Notes: generated from the letters alone by a model not told the origin. Shown: positions 9,405-20,639, counted from the first letter of the stretch. The stretch: DNA of 64,000 bases from Lepidostoma basale (GCA_022606425.2 JAHDVF020000016.1:1704501-1768500); one strand, 5' to 3'. Numbers and translations are program-made.

Positions 9405-10106
9405 GAGGATCTGGGCTTGAAAATCAACGTTAAGAAGACCAAATGGATGACATTTGGGCGAATTAACTATTCTTCATCCACTCTGCAACTGAATGGTGCG
9501 AATGTTGAAATGGTTGACCAATTTAAATACCTTGGCAGCATTATCACTAAAACGCTTGACCCGGACATTGAAATAAAATGCAGAATTGAAGTTGCACGAG
9601 CTGCATTTAATAAAATGAGAACATTCTTTTGCAACGATAATCATTACTTGAAACTCTGACAAAGAATGATTAAATGTTATATATGGTCTGTTATACTATA
9701 AGGCTGCGTAACCTGGACTCTGAAAGTGAATGTAATGAAGCGTTCGAGATGTGGATATACCGCAAAATGCTCCGTATACCGTGTACCGATAGAGTCAGTA
9801 ATGCAGACGTACTGTAGAGAGCCAGAGCCAATAGAGAGCTGTTGTCAAGTGTGAAAATTAGAAAGGTCTCAGATTTGGGTCATGTGCTAAGGGGAGAAAA
9901 ATACCACCTCCTTCGACTGATATTAATGGGTAAAGTAGAGGGACTTCGGGGATCTGGTAGAAGGCCGCTTTCCTGGCTGTAGAACATCAAAGAGTGGACA
10001 GGAATAACAAGAGTTCAGAACCTGTTCCAAGTGGCGCAGGATAGAGATACCTTTGCTGTAGTGATCGCCGACAGGGGGGACCTGACACGGCACCGAAAGA
10101 GGAAGA
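9405..10106 (+). pseudogene. LINE-2 RT thumb to 3' end
   Basis: Opens with INVKKTKWMTFGRINYSS, MVDQFKYLGSIITKTLD and VARAAFNKMRTFFCN, then after a stop at 9658 continues through VTWTLKVNVM, HVLRGEKYHLLRLILMGK and REWTG-like sequence to a GAAAGAGGAAG end. This is the longest LINE-2 copy on the plus strand. Frameshifts and stops disable it. Confidence 0.85.
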
Positions 10107-10159
10107 ACCAGTTTATTTAATATTCAATAATATTTATTTTGTATTTACAAAAAATAACA

Positions 10160-10201
10160 AATACCTGATGAAGGGCTTTTGTGTCCGAAACATGTTTGTA
10201 T
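10160..10201 (+). ncRNA. Type I hammerhead ribozyme motif
   Basis: Stem I strand AAUAC, core CUGAUGA, extra A, stem II GGGC/GUCC with one G-U pair, GAA, palindrome ACAUGU, cleavage U, then GUAUU that can close stem I with one base offset. Core fully canonical. It sits in an AT-rich unit (10110-10250). Confidence 0.75.
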
Positions 10202-10261
10202 TTTAATTTCAATTATTAATAAAGTTAGTGTTTACAAATTAACATTGTTCAAATGAATAAC

Positions 10262-10335
10262 TGCCGACCTTCGTGGCAGAGTGGTAAGAACTCTGACTTG
10301 CATATCGAAGGTCCTGGGTTCGATTCCTCTCTTGC
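10262..10335 (+). mobile_element. tRNA-derived SINE head
   Basis: Contains an A-box-like TGGCAGAGTGGTAAG and B-box GGTTCGATTCC at tRNA spacing. Stem pairing is imperfect and the body fuses into LINE-1 sequence at about 10335, so a SINE or tRNA pseudogene is likelier than a working tRNA. Confidence 0.5.
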
Positions 10336-10790
10336 TTCCTCCACATTTATACATCGTAACATGCACGCTCGTAGATTTTTCCGACTTCGAATGTGGCCGC
10401 CTTTCAGTGTTTGATTAATTTGGCCATGCCTTCATTTCCTTGGCTTCTCTTTCCACTCACAATGCTTATATACAACATTTTAACCATTCTTCTCTCCTCC
10501 ATTCTTTCCATGTGTCCAAACCATCTAGGGATCCATTTTTAATTTTACTAATTATGCAATCATTTGCCTTACATTTCTTCCTTATTTCGTTCGTCGTTCC
10601 GTATTCTATCCTATATCGTTTTCCCCGCACATTCTTTTCAGTGAACTCATTTCAACGGCATTTATCCTACTTTCATCCTTTTTATGCCAGCTCCAAGCTT
10701 CTATTCCATACATAAGGGTTGGCACTAGAACTCCATTATGTACTGCCATCTTTACTTTAGTTGATATATTTCTATCAATGAAAGCGAAAA
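10335..10790 (-). pseudogene. LINE-1 fragment (minus)
   Basis: Complement reads through the ACMLRC-, GRIQ- and RWFGHMER-type blocks to SEAWNWQ and VHNGVLVPTL. It lacks the 3' tail. It joins head to head at about 10785 with the next plus-strand copy, sharing the VHNGV region, as expected for an inverted duplication. Confidence 0.8.
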
Positions 10791-11300
10791 TGGCCGTTCA
10801 CAATGGAGTTCTGGTTCCAACCCTTATGTATGGAAGCGAAGCATGGAACTGGCAGAAGAAAGATGAGAGCAGAATAAATGCGGTAGAGATGAGGTCCCTA
10901 AGACGTATGTGTGGTAGAACGATGTACGACAGAATCTCAAATGCTGATATTAGGAAGGAGTGTAGAGCGAAAGAAGGTATTATGAACAAAATTATGAAAG
11001 GTTCGCTTCGTTGGTTCGGACATATGGAGCGCATGGGTGAAGAAAGAATGGTTAAAAAGTATACGTTAACAATGTAAATGGAGTAAGGAGTCGAGGTAGA
11101 CCGAGGAAAACATGGCATGACCAAATTAATCAAATATTAAAAGTTGGTCATGTCAGAAGCCGGAAGAATCGACGTGCGTGTATGACTCGATGTATGAATG
11201 TGGAGGAATCTAGAGAGGTGTGCCAGGATAGAGTAGTGTGGCGGTCCATTCTCTCTGCCTACCCCTGCGGGGAAACGGCGTGATGGTTTTGTTTGTTTGT
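10778..11300 (+). pseudogene. LINE-1 fragment (plus) with TTTG tail
   Basis: AKMAVHNGVLVPTLMYGSEA, WNWQKKDESRINAVEMRSL and RWFGHMERMGEERMVKK are in frame to 11077, followed by a frameshift. The 3' end is GGCGTGATGGTTTTGTTTGT rather than TTAG repeats, defining a tail variant shared with 37856-38310. Confidence 0.85.
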
Positions 11301-11304
11301 TGTT

Positions 11305-11430
11305 GTGATATATTTCTATTTGCAGTGGTGACTTTGAGAACGCCATTAATTTTGTTTCCAACACCGACCATTCTTTCGATACCTTTCTGAATTTTCCATC
11401 TCTTTTGAACATGCTTATTATTATTTATTG
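11305..11430 (-). pseudogene. LINE-1 fragment upstream of SEAWNWQ
   Basis: Minus frames give KRDGKFRKVSK and VGNKINGVLKVTTANRNIS, the GAGNIINSALKVVIAN segment seen at 2949-3944. It lies next to the tail of the previous copy. Confidence 0.7.
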
Positions 11431-12415
11431 AAATCAAGTCCATTGATCAATAGAAAATGATTGATATTTTAATGATTTAAAGGTATTATCGCTTTTGTAA
11501 CGTATACTTAATAATACGAGTATGCCTTGAGTTATTTCTTCCGACATTGAAACATTTTCTTTATTGATCTTTATTGATTCTTGCATCAATTGATGAGATG
11601 CTGGTGGATAATGATTATAAAATTGTTCAGAGCGGGGTTAGGCAGCTGAATACTGCAGCGGAAATGTCTGTTTAGAATGATTATTATAGACAGACAGCTT
11701 TTCACTTTCGTAGAATAGTAAGAAAAACAGGAATTTAACCCTTCAAGCGCAAAACCTTTCATTTGTCATTTCCTTGTGTTTTGTGAACCTGTTACCGTTT
11801 CCAATAGAATTTCATTGTTCTTTTGTAATTATTCATCGTAATTGTATCCGACGAATCCACGTTTCGATTATTCCTGCATGATGGAAGAGCAGTTCAAACT
11901 TTTTTGTAATTTACTAAAACTATCTAACTTACCTTTACGCAACAACTTGAAATAATACCAAATTTGAAGTTTTTCTCTGGAAAATATGGAAATGTTATGC
12001 CTATATATCTTTGAAATGATTCTAAAAGCGGTTTTATCATAATATACGAGCACAATAAATAGGCAATAACTCGTATGTCGCCAAAGAAAGAGTACGACAA
12101 TATTTTGAAAACGAAAGAGCGAGAGGAATACTTCGATTGTCTGCGAAACTAATTCGAAATGCACACGGTGCGCATGCTCGAGAACGTTACTGGATTATTG
12201 TGGATTATGTTCTTATTATTGTGTTTTGATACCAAACAAAATAAACAAATAATATTTAGTTATTGTGAACAATGATGTAAACTCAATATTAATTGTTTAA
12301 TACGGATTAATATTAATTATTAATATTAAATACGTATTAAAACGTCTGTTTTATTATTTTTTATGGGAATACAATATCATAAAATATTTACCATGCTAAG
12401 GCTTAATTAAATGTT
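11431..12415. other. Unassigned AT-rich DNA
   Basis: No LINE, ribozyme repeat or tRNA-like sequence recognised. A 98-codon minus frame (12164-11868) shows hydrophobic stretches but no known domain and is probably chance. Confidence 0.4.
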
Positions 12416-12419
12416 TCAA

Positions 12420-12715
12420 ATATCAATTTGATAATGCTTTTTGCAAAGTAGAACATGTCATTCCTATAAAATATAATAAATTTTTAAACAATAATGAAAT
12501 GAAACGATGTTTTTTTTAACTACTTCCACATTTGACTTAATTTTGACAGCGACCGGTTTCACCAGGCTTGTTAGCGTCGACAGACGGGAGTCTATCGAAA
12601 CACAATAAAGGCAAAAGTGGAAGTAGTTAAAACACATCGTTTTATTTATTTATTTTTTAAAATGAACTTCCATCAAGAGATTTCATTAAAATCATTTGAT
12701 TATCATATATTTTTT
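12420..12715. repeat. Family A remnant plus family C hammerhead repeat
   Basis: 12420-12480 is a decayed family A arm. 12500-12700 is family C with TTAACTACTTCCACATTTGA / AAAAGTGGAAGTAGTTAA arms. Its centre on the minus strand (12583-12551) has CUGUCGA, extra C, GCUA/UGGU stem II, GAA, ACCGGU and C: a hammerhead-like frame with A6 changed to U. Confidence 0.6.
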
Positions 12716-13305
12716 AGAAAACAAACGTTTTCATTTGTATTAAAATTAAATAACTTTTTCGAGTATCGTCAGATCATCTGTTTTGAGAAATAAAATCCGA
12801 TGTATTAATGTCTTCGTCTTATCGTCAAAATTTTGCTTTTTCACTGCGATGTAATTTTTTTTTAAGATCTTCAATCTTACGATTTTGTATAAGATGCCTC
12901 TGATCTGTGGCTAGTATTGAGAGTGTTGAGAGGAAGTAGAAGGTCCGGCGCGTGACAATTTCCCCATCGATCTGGATCGAACAGGGGCGCAGCATCCGCC
13001 GGCCCAGTGACCCCGTCTACACTCCGGACCTTCGAGCAAGATCACTTCTCACTATTGTCACTGTCCAATCGAACACACGCATTCGCGTCATAAAACTCAA
13101 CGGTAGGGAGAGAGTTACCAGTTCTATTACTACTAAATTAAATACCTACTAAATTAAAAGGATTTTCTCCAGTCAACCATAATTTAAAATCTTCTATATT
13201 ACTCCCCCTAAAGAATGTCGAAAATAGTTAACCCCATGGGTGAAAATTTGAGCCCTTAATTAATCAAATCAAATGAATTAATTTATTATTATTATTATCA
13301 TTATT
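12716..13305. other. Unassigned, with GC-rich patch
   Basis: 12940-13110 is moderately GC-rich (GCAGCATCCGCCGGCCC) and single-copy. A 66-codon frame there has no recognisable domain. The rest is AT-rich with nothing identified. Confidence 0.35.
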
Positions 13306-13309
13306 ATTA

Positions 13310-13850
13310 CTCAAAAGATATCCACAGAAGCAAAGATGGCAGTACACAATGGAGTTCTAGTGCCAACCCTCATGTATGGAAATGAAGCTTGAAGCTGGCA
13401 AAAGAAGGATGAAAGCAGGATAAACGCCGTAGAAATGAGATCACTAAGAAGAATGTGCAAGAAAATGTTGCATGATAGAATACCGAAAGATGAAATAAGA
13501 AAGAAATGTAAGGCAGATGACTGCATCATGGATAAAATTAAAAAACGATCCCTGAGATGGTTTGGACATATGGAACGAATGGATTAGAGTAGAATGATTA
13601 AAAAGTTGTACACAAGCAGCGTGACTGGAAAAAGAAGCCGAGGACGACCGAGGAAAACATAGCATGACCAAATTAATCAATCAAGGCGGCCACATTCGAA
13701 GTCGGAATAATCGACGTGCGTGCATGGTACGATGTATGAATGTAAAGGAAGCCCGGGAGGTATGCCAGGACAGAGCATTGTGGTAATCCATCCTCTCTGC
13801 CTACTCCTCCGGGGAAATGGCGTGATGGTTAGTTAGTTAGTTAGCTAAAA
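13310..13850 (+). pseudogene. LINE-1 copy with TTAG tail
   Basis: Covers AKMAVHNGVLVPTLMYGNEA (in-frame stop instead of W), DESRINAVEMRSLRRMC, RWFGHMERMD to the tail GGCGTGATGGTTAGTTAG. Subfamily marker KLYTSSVTGKRS, as at 41520, 48096 and 60745. Confidence 0.85.
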
Positions 13851-13959
13851 TATAATAGATATATAATACCCGGAACGCCGACCACGTGGTCAACCACTGA
13901 AAATATGGCGACATTTTTGGCAGTCCATATCCCACTAAGATGGAGATTGTAATTATTAT

Positions 13960-14300
13960 TATTTATGATGATTTATATTTTAAGTGCGCCGTTTTGTAAA
14001 ATCAATTACTCCAAGGGCGCACTAGGAAAAGACTTAACGAACAGTGTAGTTTTTAGAAGTTTCTTAAATTTAACGTCACCACCCTCATACTTAATATTAA
14101 CATTGAGGCTATTCCACGCCAACGGACCTGCAACGCTGAAAGCACGATCGTCGAAAATTCCTTTATTGGCTCTGACTGGAATCGTTATGTTGTTCGCATT
14201 TGTTTCTACTGAATTGGGTGAACGTTGCCTTTACTTTTGACATGGGTCTCACGCAGTGGTCCAACATATAAGTTGGTGTTAGATGTAACCTAGGAAAGAA
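13960..14300 (-). pseudogene. LINE-7 C-terminus
   Basis: Minus translation: ANKGIFDDRAFSVAGPLAWN, SLNVNIKYEGGD, FKKLLKTTLFVKSFPSAPLE, stop. This matches the terminal domain of CR1/L2-type LINEs and the copy at 54700-54950. The sequence after the stop (GCGCC, then a T-rich ATT tail) recurs at 28005 and 50980. Confidence 0.8.
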
Positions 14301-14885
14301 GAATAAGAAAAATAATAATATAAGCAACACATGAGCCCTCTCTTTATTTCCTTAGGCCCGTTTCGAATGTGAGACACTCGAATGACTGGAAGTGCCACGG
14401 TGGGACATGCCCTACTGAAAGGTGTGTACCTATAAATGCCGTGTCATCTTGTATGAAAATTGTAAGACCTTTCACTGGCGTGCTAAGGTGGTCCTCTTGA
14501 TCCCGCGAGTCCCGCACAATGTGATCACTGACCTTACCATCAGGGTCATAGCAGACATGGAGAGGGCCAATAGCGTATCTTTAGAGATCCACCAGCTAAA
14601 GGAAGGTAACCCCTACATACTCGTAGAAGGTTTCCCACTACATACCCGAGGCTGTTATAGGGCGCAGCGGCACTCTTTCGTCAGCCTCGCTCATGCATTT
14701 CCTTGGCCATTTCGCCGTCCACCTTGGACATACATTTAATAGATCGATCGCAAAGGTAGCCCCTACAGAAAATCCCTGAATAAGGCAACAGGAAACTAGT
14801 TCAATAACACATCCTATGAAATAGTGTGTCGAGAAAGCTGTGATCGCCAATGACGGGGATACCTGACATGCCACTATAAGAAGAA
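14301..14885 (+). repeat. Degenerate repeat remnants
   Basis: 14560-14625 shares CCAGCTAAAGGAAGGTAACC-type sequence with 16300 and 18330. 14640-14720 shares CCCGAGGCTGTTATAGGGCG and the following TTTCGTCAGC block with 23850. 14830-14885 resembles a LINE-2 end (GTGATCGCCAATGACG). The parent element is not identified. Confidence 0.5.
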
Positions 14886-15049
14886 AGCCCCCCCTACTTC
14901 TCCCAGAGTCAGCATGGCTCCCTTAGATTCCTCCAGAACCCTCAAGAGAGCTGTTGAGCGCATTTTAGAAGCCTATGTTGTTGTTGGAAACTGTTCAGGC
15001 TAAAATATATTTTTCTTTAATTATTCTTTTTCTTTTGATATGATAGATC

Positions 15050-15450
15050 TGACGATCTGTGACACAGAAGTCATGTCTCCTCGGATGATGAGGACCAGGT
15101 GTCCTTTAATCTCTTAGGTGATCTTCCAGGTGGACTGTGTCCGGAGGGGATTTCAGCGGTTGTATATGCAAGTCTGTCACTCCATTCTGGCTTCATGGTC
15201 CCTCTAATATCTTCTTCTGGATCTACTCCACCGAATGATATCCTCTAGTTCGCAAGTTTTTTCTTATATCTGCGTTACGGACACGATCTCGGAGAGTTTT
15301 CCCGTAAGAGATCCTAGACCCTTGGTTTGTACAGTGTCTGCCCGCAACTCTACACCATACGTCATGATAGGTCGCACGCATGTCTTATAAATTCATACCT
15401 TGCTGTCAATACGCATGTGCTCGTTCTTCCAGACCGGATTCTTCAGATAT
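15050..15450 (-). pseudogene. LINE-5 fragment
   Basis: Complement includes LRDRVRNADIRK-like sequence (GAGATCGTGTCCGTAACGC), a PYGVELRADTV stretch and a downstream PPGRSPKRLKDTW-like block. Same family as 58210-58570, opposite strand. Confidence 0.65.
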
Positions 15451-15479
15451 CCTGTTTTACTACATTAACATTTTGAAGG

Positions 15480-15625
15480 GTTAATTGTATCTCAATTGAG
15501 ACGAAGATGCAAATTGGAAACAGATGTGGTGGTCGAGGCGTTTACCGGACTTATGACCTGTCATTGGTTGGGTTAGGTGCACGCTTTATGTAATACAACA
15601 TTCCCCATTCCGCCCTTCTAAATCC
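15480..15625 (+). repeat. FB1 single arm
   Basis: AATTGTATCTCAATTGAGAC to ACATTCCCCATTCCGCCCTT: one arm of the FB1 palindrome, the second arm missing. Confidence 0.75.
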
Positions 15626-15714
15626 TTAAAAATGATAACCCGCAATGGGTAAAATCCAGTATTCGTCTACAAGTATTTGTATACATTCAAAATGTTACAT
15701 TAACATTTAATTTA

Positions 15715-15970
15715 CCTGACTATATTTTTAGATATGTCGTAGTTGGGAGTAAACCTGATGGTGATGATTATGCCAGCCGGTCGGCTCGGCACTCTAATTA
15801 GAGCCGGCATTGTCCAGGGTCCGGTAGAGGCGGTCTCCTTCCGCGGGGCGCAGCTTCCGCTGGCCGGATGACCTCCTCTCGTGTCCGGTCTAGGGGCACG
15901 CGCGACAATAAATGCTTCTCTCCGCATCGACGCAACCTACGGCGCGCGAACCAACAATTTAACAATAAAA
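15715..15970. other. GC-rich single-copy island
   Basis: GC-rich sequence (GGGGCGCAGCTTCCGCTGG) between AT-rich repeats. A minus 71-codon frame has no recognised domain. Possibly old conserved non-coding DNA. Confidence 0.35.
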
Positions 15971-16069
15971 GCCGACGAATCCAGGAAATTCAGTATTCAC
16001 TCATTTGAATATAATCTCTTTGTTTTTACAATTATATAATATTATAATATTATCAAATAATCGTTATGA

Positions 16070-16225
16070 ATGTCGGCCATGTGAGGAGTCAGAGAAATCG
16101 ACGCGCGTGCATGACACGATGTATGAATGTTGAGGAAGCGAGAAAAATATGTCAGGAAAGAAAAGTGTGGCAGTCCATTCATTCTGCCTACCCCTTCGGG
16201 GATATGGTTAGTTAGTTAGTTAGTT
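16070..16225 (+). pseudogene. LINE-1 3' end with TTAG tail
   Basis: NVGHVRSQRNRRACMTRCMN then VEEAR and FCLPLRG/TAG tail. 5'-truncated. Confidence 0.8.
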
Positions 16226-16249
16226 ATAATATTATATAGATTTATACTT

Positions 16250-16450
16250 AGTGCCATAGCAGATAGAGACAGGACGAATGGCGAGCTTCCAGCGCCAAAC
16301 AACTGGATACACCCAGCTAAGGGAAGGTAACCCCGACAAAAAAACCTTCAGAGAAGGCAAGGGGATACCACTCTGGATATTTTTCCCACCATAAGGCCTA
16401 CTCAAGGGTGATAGTCAACGTTAGGGAGACCTGACAAAACACAGAAAGAA
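16250..16450 (+). repeat. Degenerate repeat with LINE-2-like end
   Basis: Shares CCAGCTAAGGGAAGGTAACC and AGAAGGCAAGGGGATACCAC with 14560 and 18330; ends GTCAACGTTAGGGAGACCTG and a GAAAGAAGAAGG tail as in LINE-2. Confidence 0.55.
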
Positions 16451-16469
16451 GAAGGTATAGATTTTATTG

Positions 16470-16585
16470 TTTGTTGTCGATAGCTTAAACTGCCGCACCG
16501 AAAGTCCCGGGTTCAATTCCCGGCGATAACGGTGTGAAAAAATCTCACGCTGTATTTGATCTAAAATAATCATAAATAAATAAAA
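16470..16585 (+). mobile_element. tRNA-derived SINE 3' part
   Basis: B-box within TCCCGGGTTCAATTCCCGG, a T-arm with a perfect 5-bp stem, followed by AAAAATCTCACGCTG and an AAATAAATAAA end. The A-box half is unclear. Confidence 0.55.
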
Positions 16586-16589
16586 TTTA

Positions 16590-16835
16590 TGTGTTAACGA
16601 TGTAAATGGAACTAGACTAAATAGAAAAAGACCAAGGAAAACGTGGCACGATAAAATAAATCAAATATTGAATGTCGGCCACGCGAGGAGTCCGTGAAAT
16701 CGACGTGCGAGCGTGGCACGATGTATGAATGTTGAGGAATCGACAGAAGTATGTCAAAAAAGAAAAGTGTGACAGTCCATTCTTTCTGCCTACCCCTTCA
16801 TAAGACGGCGTGATGGTTAGTTAAATAGTTAGTTT
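16590..16835 (+). pseudogene. LINE-1 3' end fragment
   Basis: CVNDVNGTRLNRKRPRKTWH-like reading, INQILNVGHARSP, tail GGCGTGATGGTTAGTT. Directly follows the SINE remnant. Confidence 0.8.
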
Positions 16836-16964
16836 ACTTGTGTGTACATACATTTCATTAAATGGAATTTCTTCATAGATATGAATTTGATAAGAGCTAT
16901 TGTTTAATACTCGCAATAATAAAAAAACAGATTTTTTTTAAAAATTTTAACAGTTAAATGCTCT

Positions 16965-17115
16965 TGACTTTGAGTATCTTGTATTCCTAAAGTCGATCCA
17001 TTTTTCATGCGTTCCTAGTATTATATATTATATTTTTACCTGTTCTCAATTGTTCCCCTTAATTATAATTGTTGTTTGTAATATCTTATGAGAAAGTAAA
17101 CTGATTTGATTTGAA
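16965..17115 (+). mobile_element. LINE-4 3' end
   Basis: LDFEYLVFLKS-type coding end, CATGCGTTCCTAGTATTATA, GTTTGTAATATCTTATGAG and the tail AAACTGATTTGATTTG. 17120-17375 beyond shows nothing recognisable. Confidence 0.75.
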
Positions 17116-17381
17116 TAAAAAGGTTGACCACTTCTGGTAAACGGTATGTTCACTTTTACTGTAACAAATAATGGAAAGAGTACTCCGCCATATAACACTG
17201 ATAATGCTATAACACTTACTAACGCACATAAACCACTCTATCTGTGTGCATCTGCTGACGAGTTCCGCCTCGGAGAAATACCACTATAAATATCGACTTC
17301 AACTCTTTATATATTAATTTCTGAATACCCTTGATTTGCTTAATTAAAAGAATCTAAATATTGATTAAATAGCTTTCCAAC

Positions 17382-17600
17382 CATCACGCCGTTTCTCTGG
17401 AGGAGTAGGCAGTGAGGACGGATCACCACACTTGCCTATCCTGACATACCTCTATTCATACATCATAACACCCACGTCGATTTTTCCGACTTCGAATGTG
17501 GCCGCCTCGTGTGCTACTCTCATCGTCCTTGGCTTTTTTTTCCATTCACACTGCTTGTATATAGCTTTTTTTACCATCCTTATATCAGCAATTCATTCCA
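17382..17600 (-). pseudogene. LINE-1 3' end
   Basis: CCATCACGCCGTTTCTCTGG tail start, then the complement of CMNRG, GGHIRSRKNRRG and KRSQGR blocks, decaying by 17600. Confidence 0.7.
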
Positions 17601-17674
17601 CATTTCAAAACTATCCAGTCTGTTTTCTAGAAGTTTTTTGTTATAATTTATGGAAATTAAATCAAATCACTTCT

Positions 17675-17905
17675 ATATTCGCCATACCTTGTGTTGTAGA
17701 TGCTTTACCTCTCTTTTTCTTTTTTTATACTTTGTATATACAACACTTACATTAAAAAAATAAAATTACATAGATATGTTTCGGACAGCCAGTCCTTCTT
17801 CAGTGATACATATTATAAAGATACATATTTCAAATATTATAAAATTGTTTACATGATCTGAGAGATGTTTAACATCTGTCAGATCATGTAAACAATTCTA
17901 AAATA
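17675..17905 (-). repeat. HHR repeat with canonical hammerhead
   Basis: Contains the CTTCTATATTCGCCATACC end block (also at 1840, 27520, 56895). The ribozyme is at 17803-17774 on the minus strand: CUGAAGA, extra A, GGAC/GUCC stem II, GAA, ACAUAU, C. Stem I on the 3' side is shortened relative to the copy at 498-540. Confidence 0.7.
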
Positions 17906-18009
17906 AATCAAATCGGTTTGTTTTCAAATTAAATCAGCATTTCTGCCTCCACTTTCGGGGTGATCGGTGATGGTTAGTTAGTCATTTCTTTTTATAATTA
18001 TTTTTCTCG

Positions 18010-18640
18010 TAATCTATTTTCAAATCAAATCAAATCTGTTTTTTTTTCTCAACAGACATTATAAACAAAATTAAGGTTTGAGGCATCTATCGAAAACAGG
18101 TACGGGTTCGGATGAGTGGCTACGATGGAGTACGCTTTGCTGGAAAGTATGCCCCTCAAAAATATCGTAATGCGTCATGTTGCAACAACACCAGAAACAC
18201 TACTACCAAGTCCAACTCTCAGGCATCCTCGAGTGGTCTCTCGGGTCCCTAAAACCCCGGGCAATGTGACCACTGCCATAGCTAATAGAGAGAAGGCGAA
18301 TGGCGTCATAAAACTGGATACTCCCAGCTAAGGGAAGGCAGCCCCGACAGAAAATCCTCCAGAGAAGGCAAGGGGAAACCACTCTGGGCAAACTAACTAG
18401 TAAATCACTATGATCTATCTGACACAGGACAGAGAGGCCTACGCCAGAGTGTAGCCGACGTCGAAGGGATCTGACATGGCATTCCAAGAAGAAGAATAAT
18501 ATAATACCAGGAAAGCATGGTTTGCTCTCTAAGAAGACAAAAGACTCTCTAAAGTCTTGAGTGCTTGGCTTCTGAACGTACTTTCACTCATATAAAAGAC
18601 GTCGATCTCAGAGGAGATCGCGTTCAGCCGGGTATGACAT
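18010..18640 (-). pseudogene. LINE-4 3' end split by a 0.39-kb insert
   Basis: 18010-18105 (tail TTTCAAATCAAATCAAATC, then GAGGCATCTATCGAAAACAG) continues at 18497-18640 (AATACCAGGAAAGCATG, then the complement of SSEIDVFYMSESTF). The segment 18106-18496 is a plus-strand piece with AGCTAAGGGAAGGCAGCCCC and a LINE-2-like GACATGGCATTCCAAGAAG end. Confidence 0.7.
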
Positions 18641-18644
18641 GTTT

Positions 18645-18965
18645 CGCCTTTCTAAGGAATGATTAATTAATACGAATGAAAACATAAGTTTTCATGTTTT
18701 AAATGTCACATTTGATAATGCCTTAGAAGGGCAAAACATGTCATTCCCATAAAATATAATAAAACTTCTAGAAAACTGACGTTTTCATTCGTATTAATTG
18801 TTTAATATGGAGTTTTACATCATTGTACAAGAAACAATAAATTTCTAAGGAATTATTAAATGTTTGTTAATAATAAAACTGTAGAAATGCGAAAAATACC
18901 ATTCCCATAAATCATCATTAAACTACTAGAAAACAGACATTTTCCTTCGTATTAATCATCATAAT
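18645..18965 (+). repeat. Family A HHR repeat with U3-A8 hammerhead
   Basis: Ribozyme at 18712-18742: UUGAUAA, extra U, GCCUU/AAGGGC stem II, then GAA mutated to AAA (GGGCAAAACAUGUC). A left arm fragment at 18650 is opposed. The right flank has ACGTTTTCATTCGTATTAAT and ACAAGAAACAATAAAT. A decayed second arm ends near 18960. Confidence 0.65.
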
Positions 18966-19390
18966 GACCCTAAATATTTTAATGTATTGTATTGTATATA
19001 TAATTTGTTTGCGTTGATATCGTCTGTCTACTATAATAATTTTGTTTCGAGACTGCCAACCAATAATACCGGTTTATCTGTAGTTTCATTAATTATATTT
19101 CATACTTAGTTATTTTATTAATATTATGGAATACACAGAAAGCGAGTACATAATTTATTATATAATTGACGTGCCCCCTACTGTTCCACAGTAAGGAATG
19201 TGTCCACCCCATATATATTATATTATATATGATATACAATATAAATATTTATTTATTTATATCGTTTGGTTGGTTGCTTTTGTTTAAAGTTTACCGAATA
19301 ATTGATTTTTTACTGAATCCATTTATTACGCATCGCTACTTATAAGAGGCTTTTTATCAGCAAACTCATTTTCTATTGTTTTAAGCAATT
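18966..19390. other. Unassigned AT-rich DNA
   Basis: No family recognised; strongly AT-rich with ATATAT runs. Confidence 0.4.
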
Positions 19391-19394
19391 AAGT

Positions 19395-19660
19395 AACCAG
19401 AAGAGATATACAGAACACATTTCTGGACACATTCTCCGCAACGAGAAATACGATCTGCTGCACCTCATTATGAAAGGGAAGATTGAAGGTAGGCGTAGTG
19501 TGGGAAGACCTCAGATGTCCTGGATCTAGAATATCAAGGAGTGGACCGGAATTCGGAGGAAGGGTGTGTTGTTCCGTCTGCCACAGGACATAGAGGCCTA
19601 CGTCAGAGTGATAGCCGACATCGCCATCGGGGGGACCTGACATGGCACTCTAAGAATGAC
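19395..19660 (+). pseudogene. LINE-2 3' fragment
   Basis: HILRNEKYDLLHLIMKGKIE, GRRSVGRPQMSWI then a stop, NIKEWTGIRR and an IADIAIGGT end. Truncated 5' and followed directly by LINE-4. Confidence 0.8.
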
Positions 19661-19664
19661 TTTC

Positions 19665-20552
19665 GAATGTCGAATTCAATGTCTCTAAATGCGTTATGCT
19701 ATCTTTTACTAGAGCATTGAGAACTGTGTATTATAGATACACAATGAACAACCGGCAACTAACACACGTATCTACGATCAGAGATCTCGGGATCATCTAT
19801 GAGAGTAGGCTGACTTTTTGTGCACATATTGAGAGGATTTGTGGCTCTGCACTGAGGATGTTGGGCTTCATCGTCCGGACCGGCAGAGTTTTCAGGGATC
19901 CCAATGTGCTCAGAGTCCTATACAACGCATAGGTTCGAAGCAGACTCGAAAGTGGTTCTGTGATAGGGAGTCCTCACGAAGCGAGATATTCCGTTATGCT
20001 GGAGAGGGTTCAGAAAAAAAATTCTGAGGTATCTCTACATGAGGGAGTATGGTAGCTATCCGTGGCTCTATCCCACGGCATTTCTTTTGGGAATGCTCGA
20101 AACCAATTCTCTACAGCTTCGAAGACATGGACATCTAATTACCCATTTCTTTACATTAATTAGGGGATACTTCGAGAACTCGGCCTTACTGGAGGGTGTT
20201 CGGCTTTTTGTCCCCGATAGATATCTCCGACAGCGACAGCACAGATTATTTTACCTACCGGCCGCCAGAACCAATCTGCCTCTGATGACACCGGTGGGAA
20301 AGGCAATTAGTCTGCTGAACGCGGTCTCCTCGGAGATCGACGTCTTTCATGTTAGTGAAAGTACGTTCAGAAGGCAAATATTCTTAATTCTGGAGAGTAT
20401 CCTGTCTTCCTAATGTTGAACCATCTCTCATGCGATTCTGGTAGTATACAATACACAATATATTATTTTAACCTGTTCTCAATAGATGCCTTAAAAATAA
20501 ATTTCGTCATGTCTGTTGATGAAATAAACTGATTTGATTTGATTTGAAGAAG
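19665..20552 (+). pseudogene. LINE-4 RT C-terminal half with tail
   Basis: Reads FNVSKCVMLSFTRALRTVYY, MNNRQLTHVSTIRDLGIIY, ESRLTFCAHIERICGSALRM, then after a stop and frameshifts at 19930-20035 continues GSYPWLYPTAFLLGMLETNS, RLFVPDRYLRQRQHRLF and SEIDVFHVSESTFRRQ, and ends at the (GATTT)n tail. FADD is upstream and missing. Best copy of this family in the window. Confidence 0.88.
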
Positions 20553-20639
20553 ACGGAAAGGATACACAGCTAGATTCTCAATTATAACCTAAACGCGATT
20601 GTTTTGAGACTTTTTGTTTAAAGCATTCTGAAATACATT

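Noticed and set aside
10262..10335. Functional tRNA gene
   Set aside because: A and B boxes present, but acceptor and anticodon stems do not pair properly and the sequence merges into LINE-1.
11868..12164. 98-codon minus frame as a gene
   Set aside because: AT-rich, no recognised domain, no supporting context; chance frame is likelier.
19030..19060. GTTTCGAGACTGCC as a minus-strand hammerhead
   Set aside because: Stem II does not pair and no core is found.
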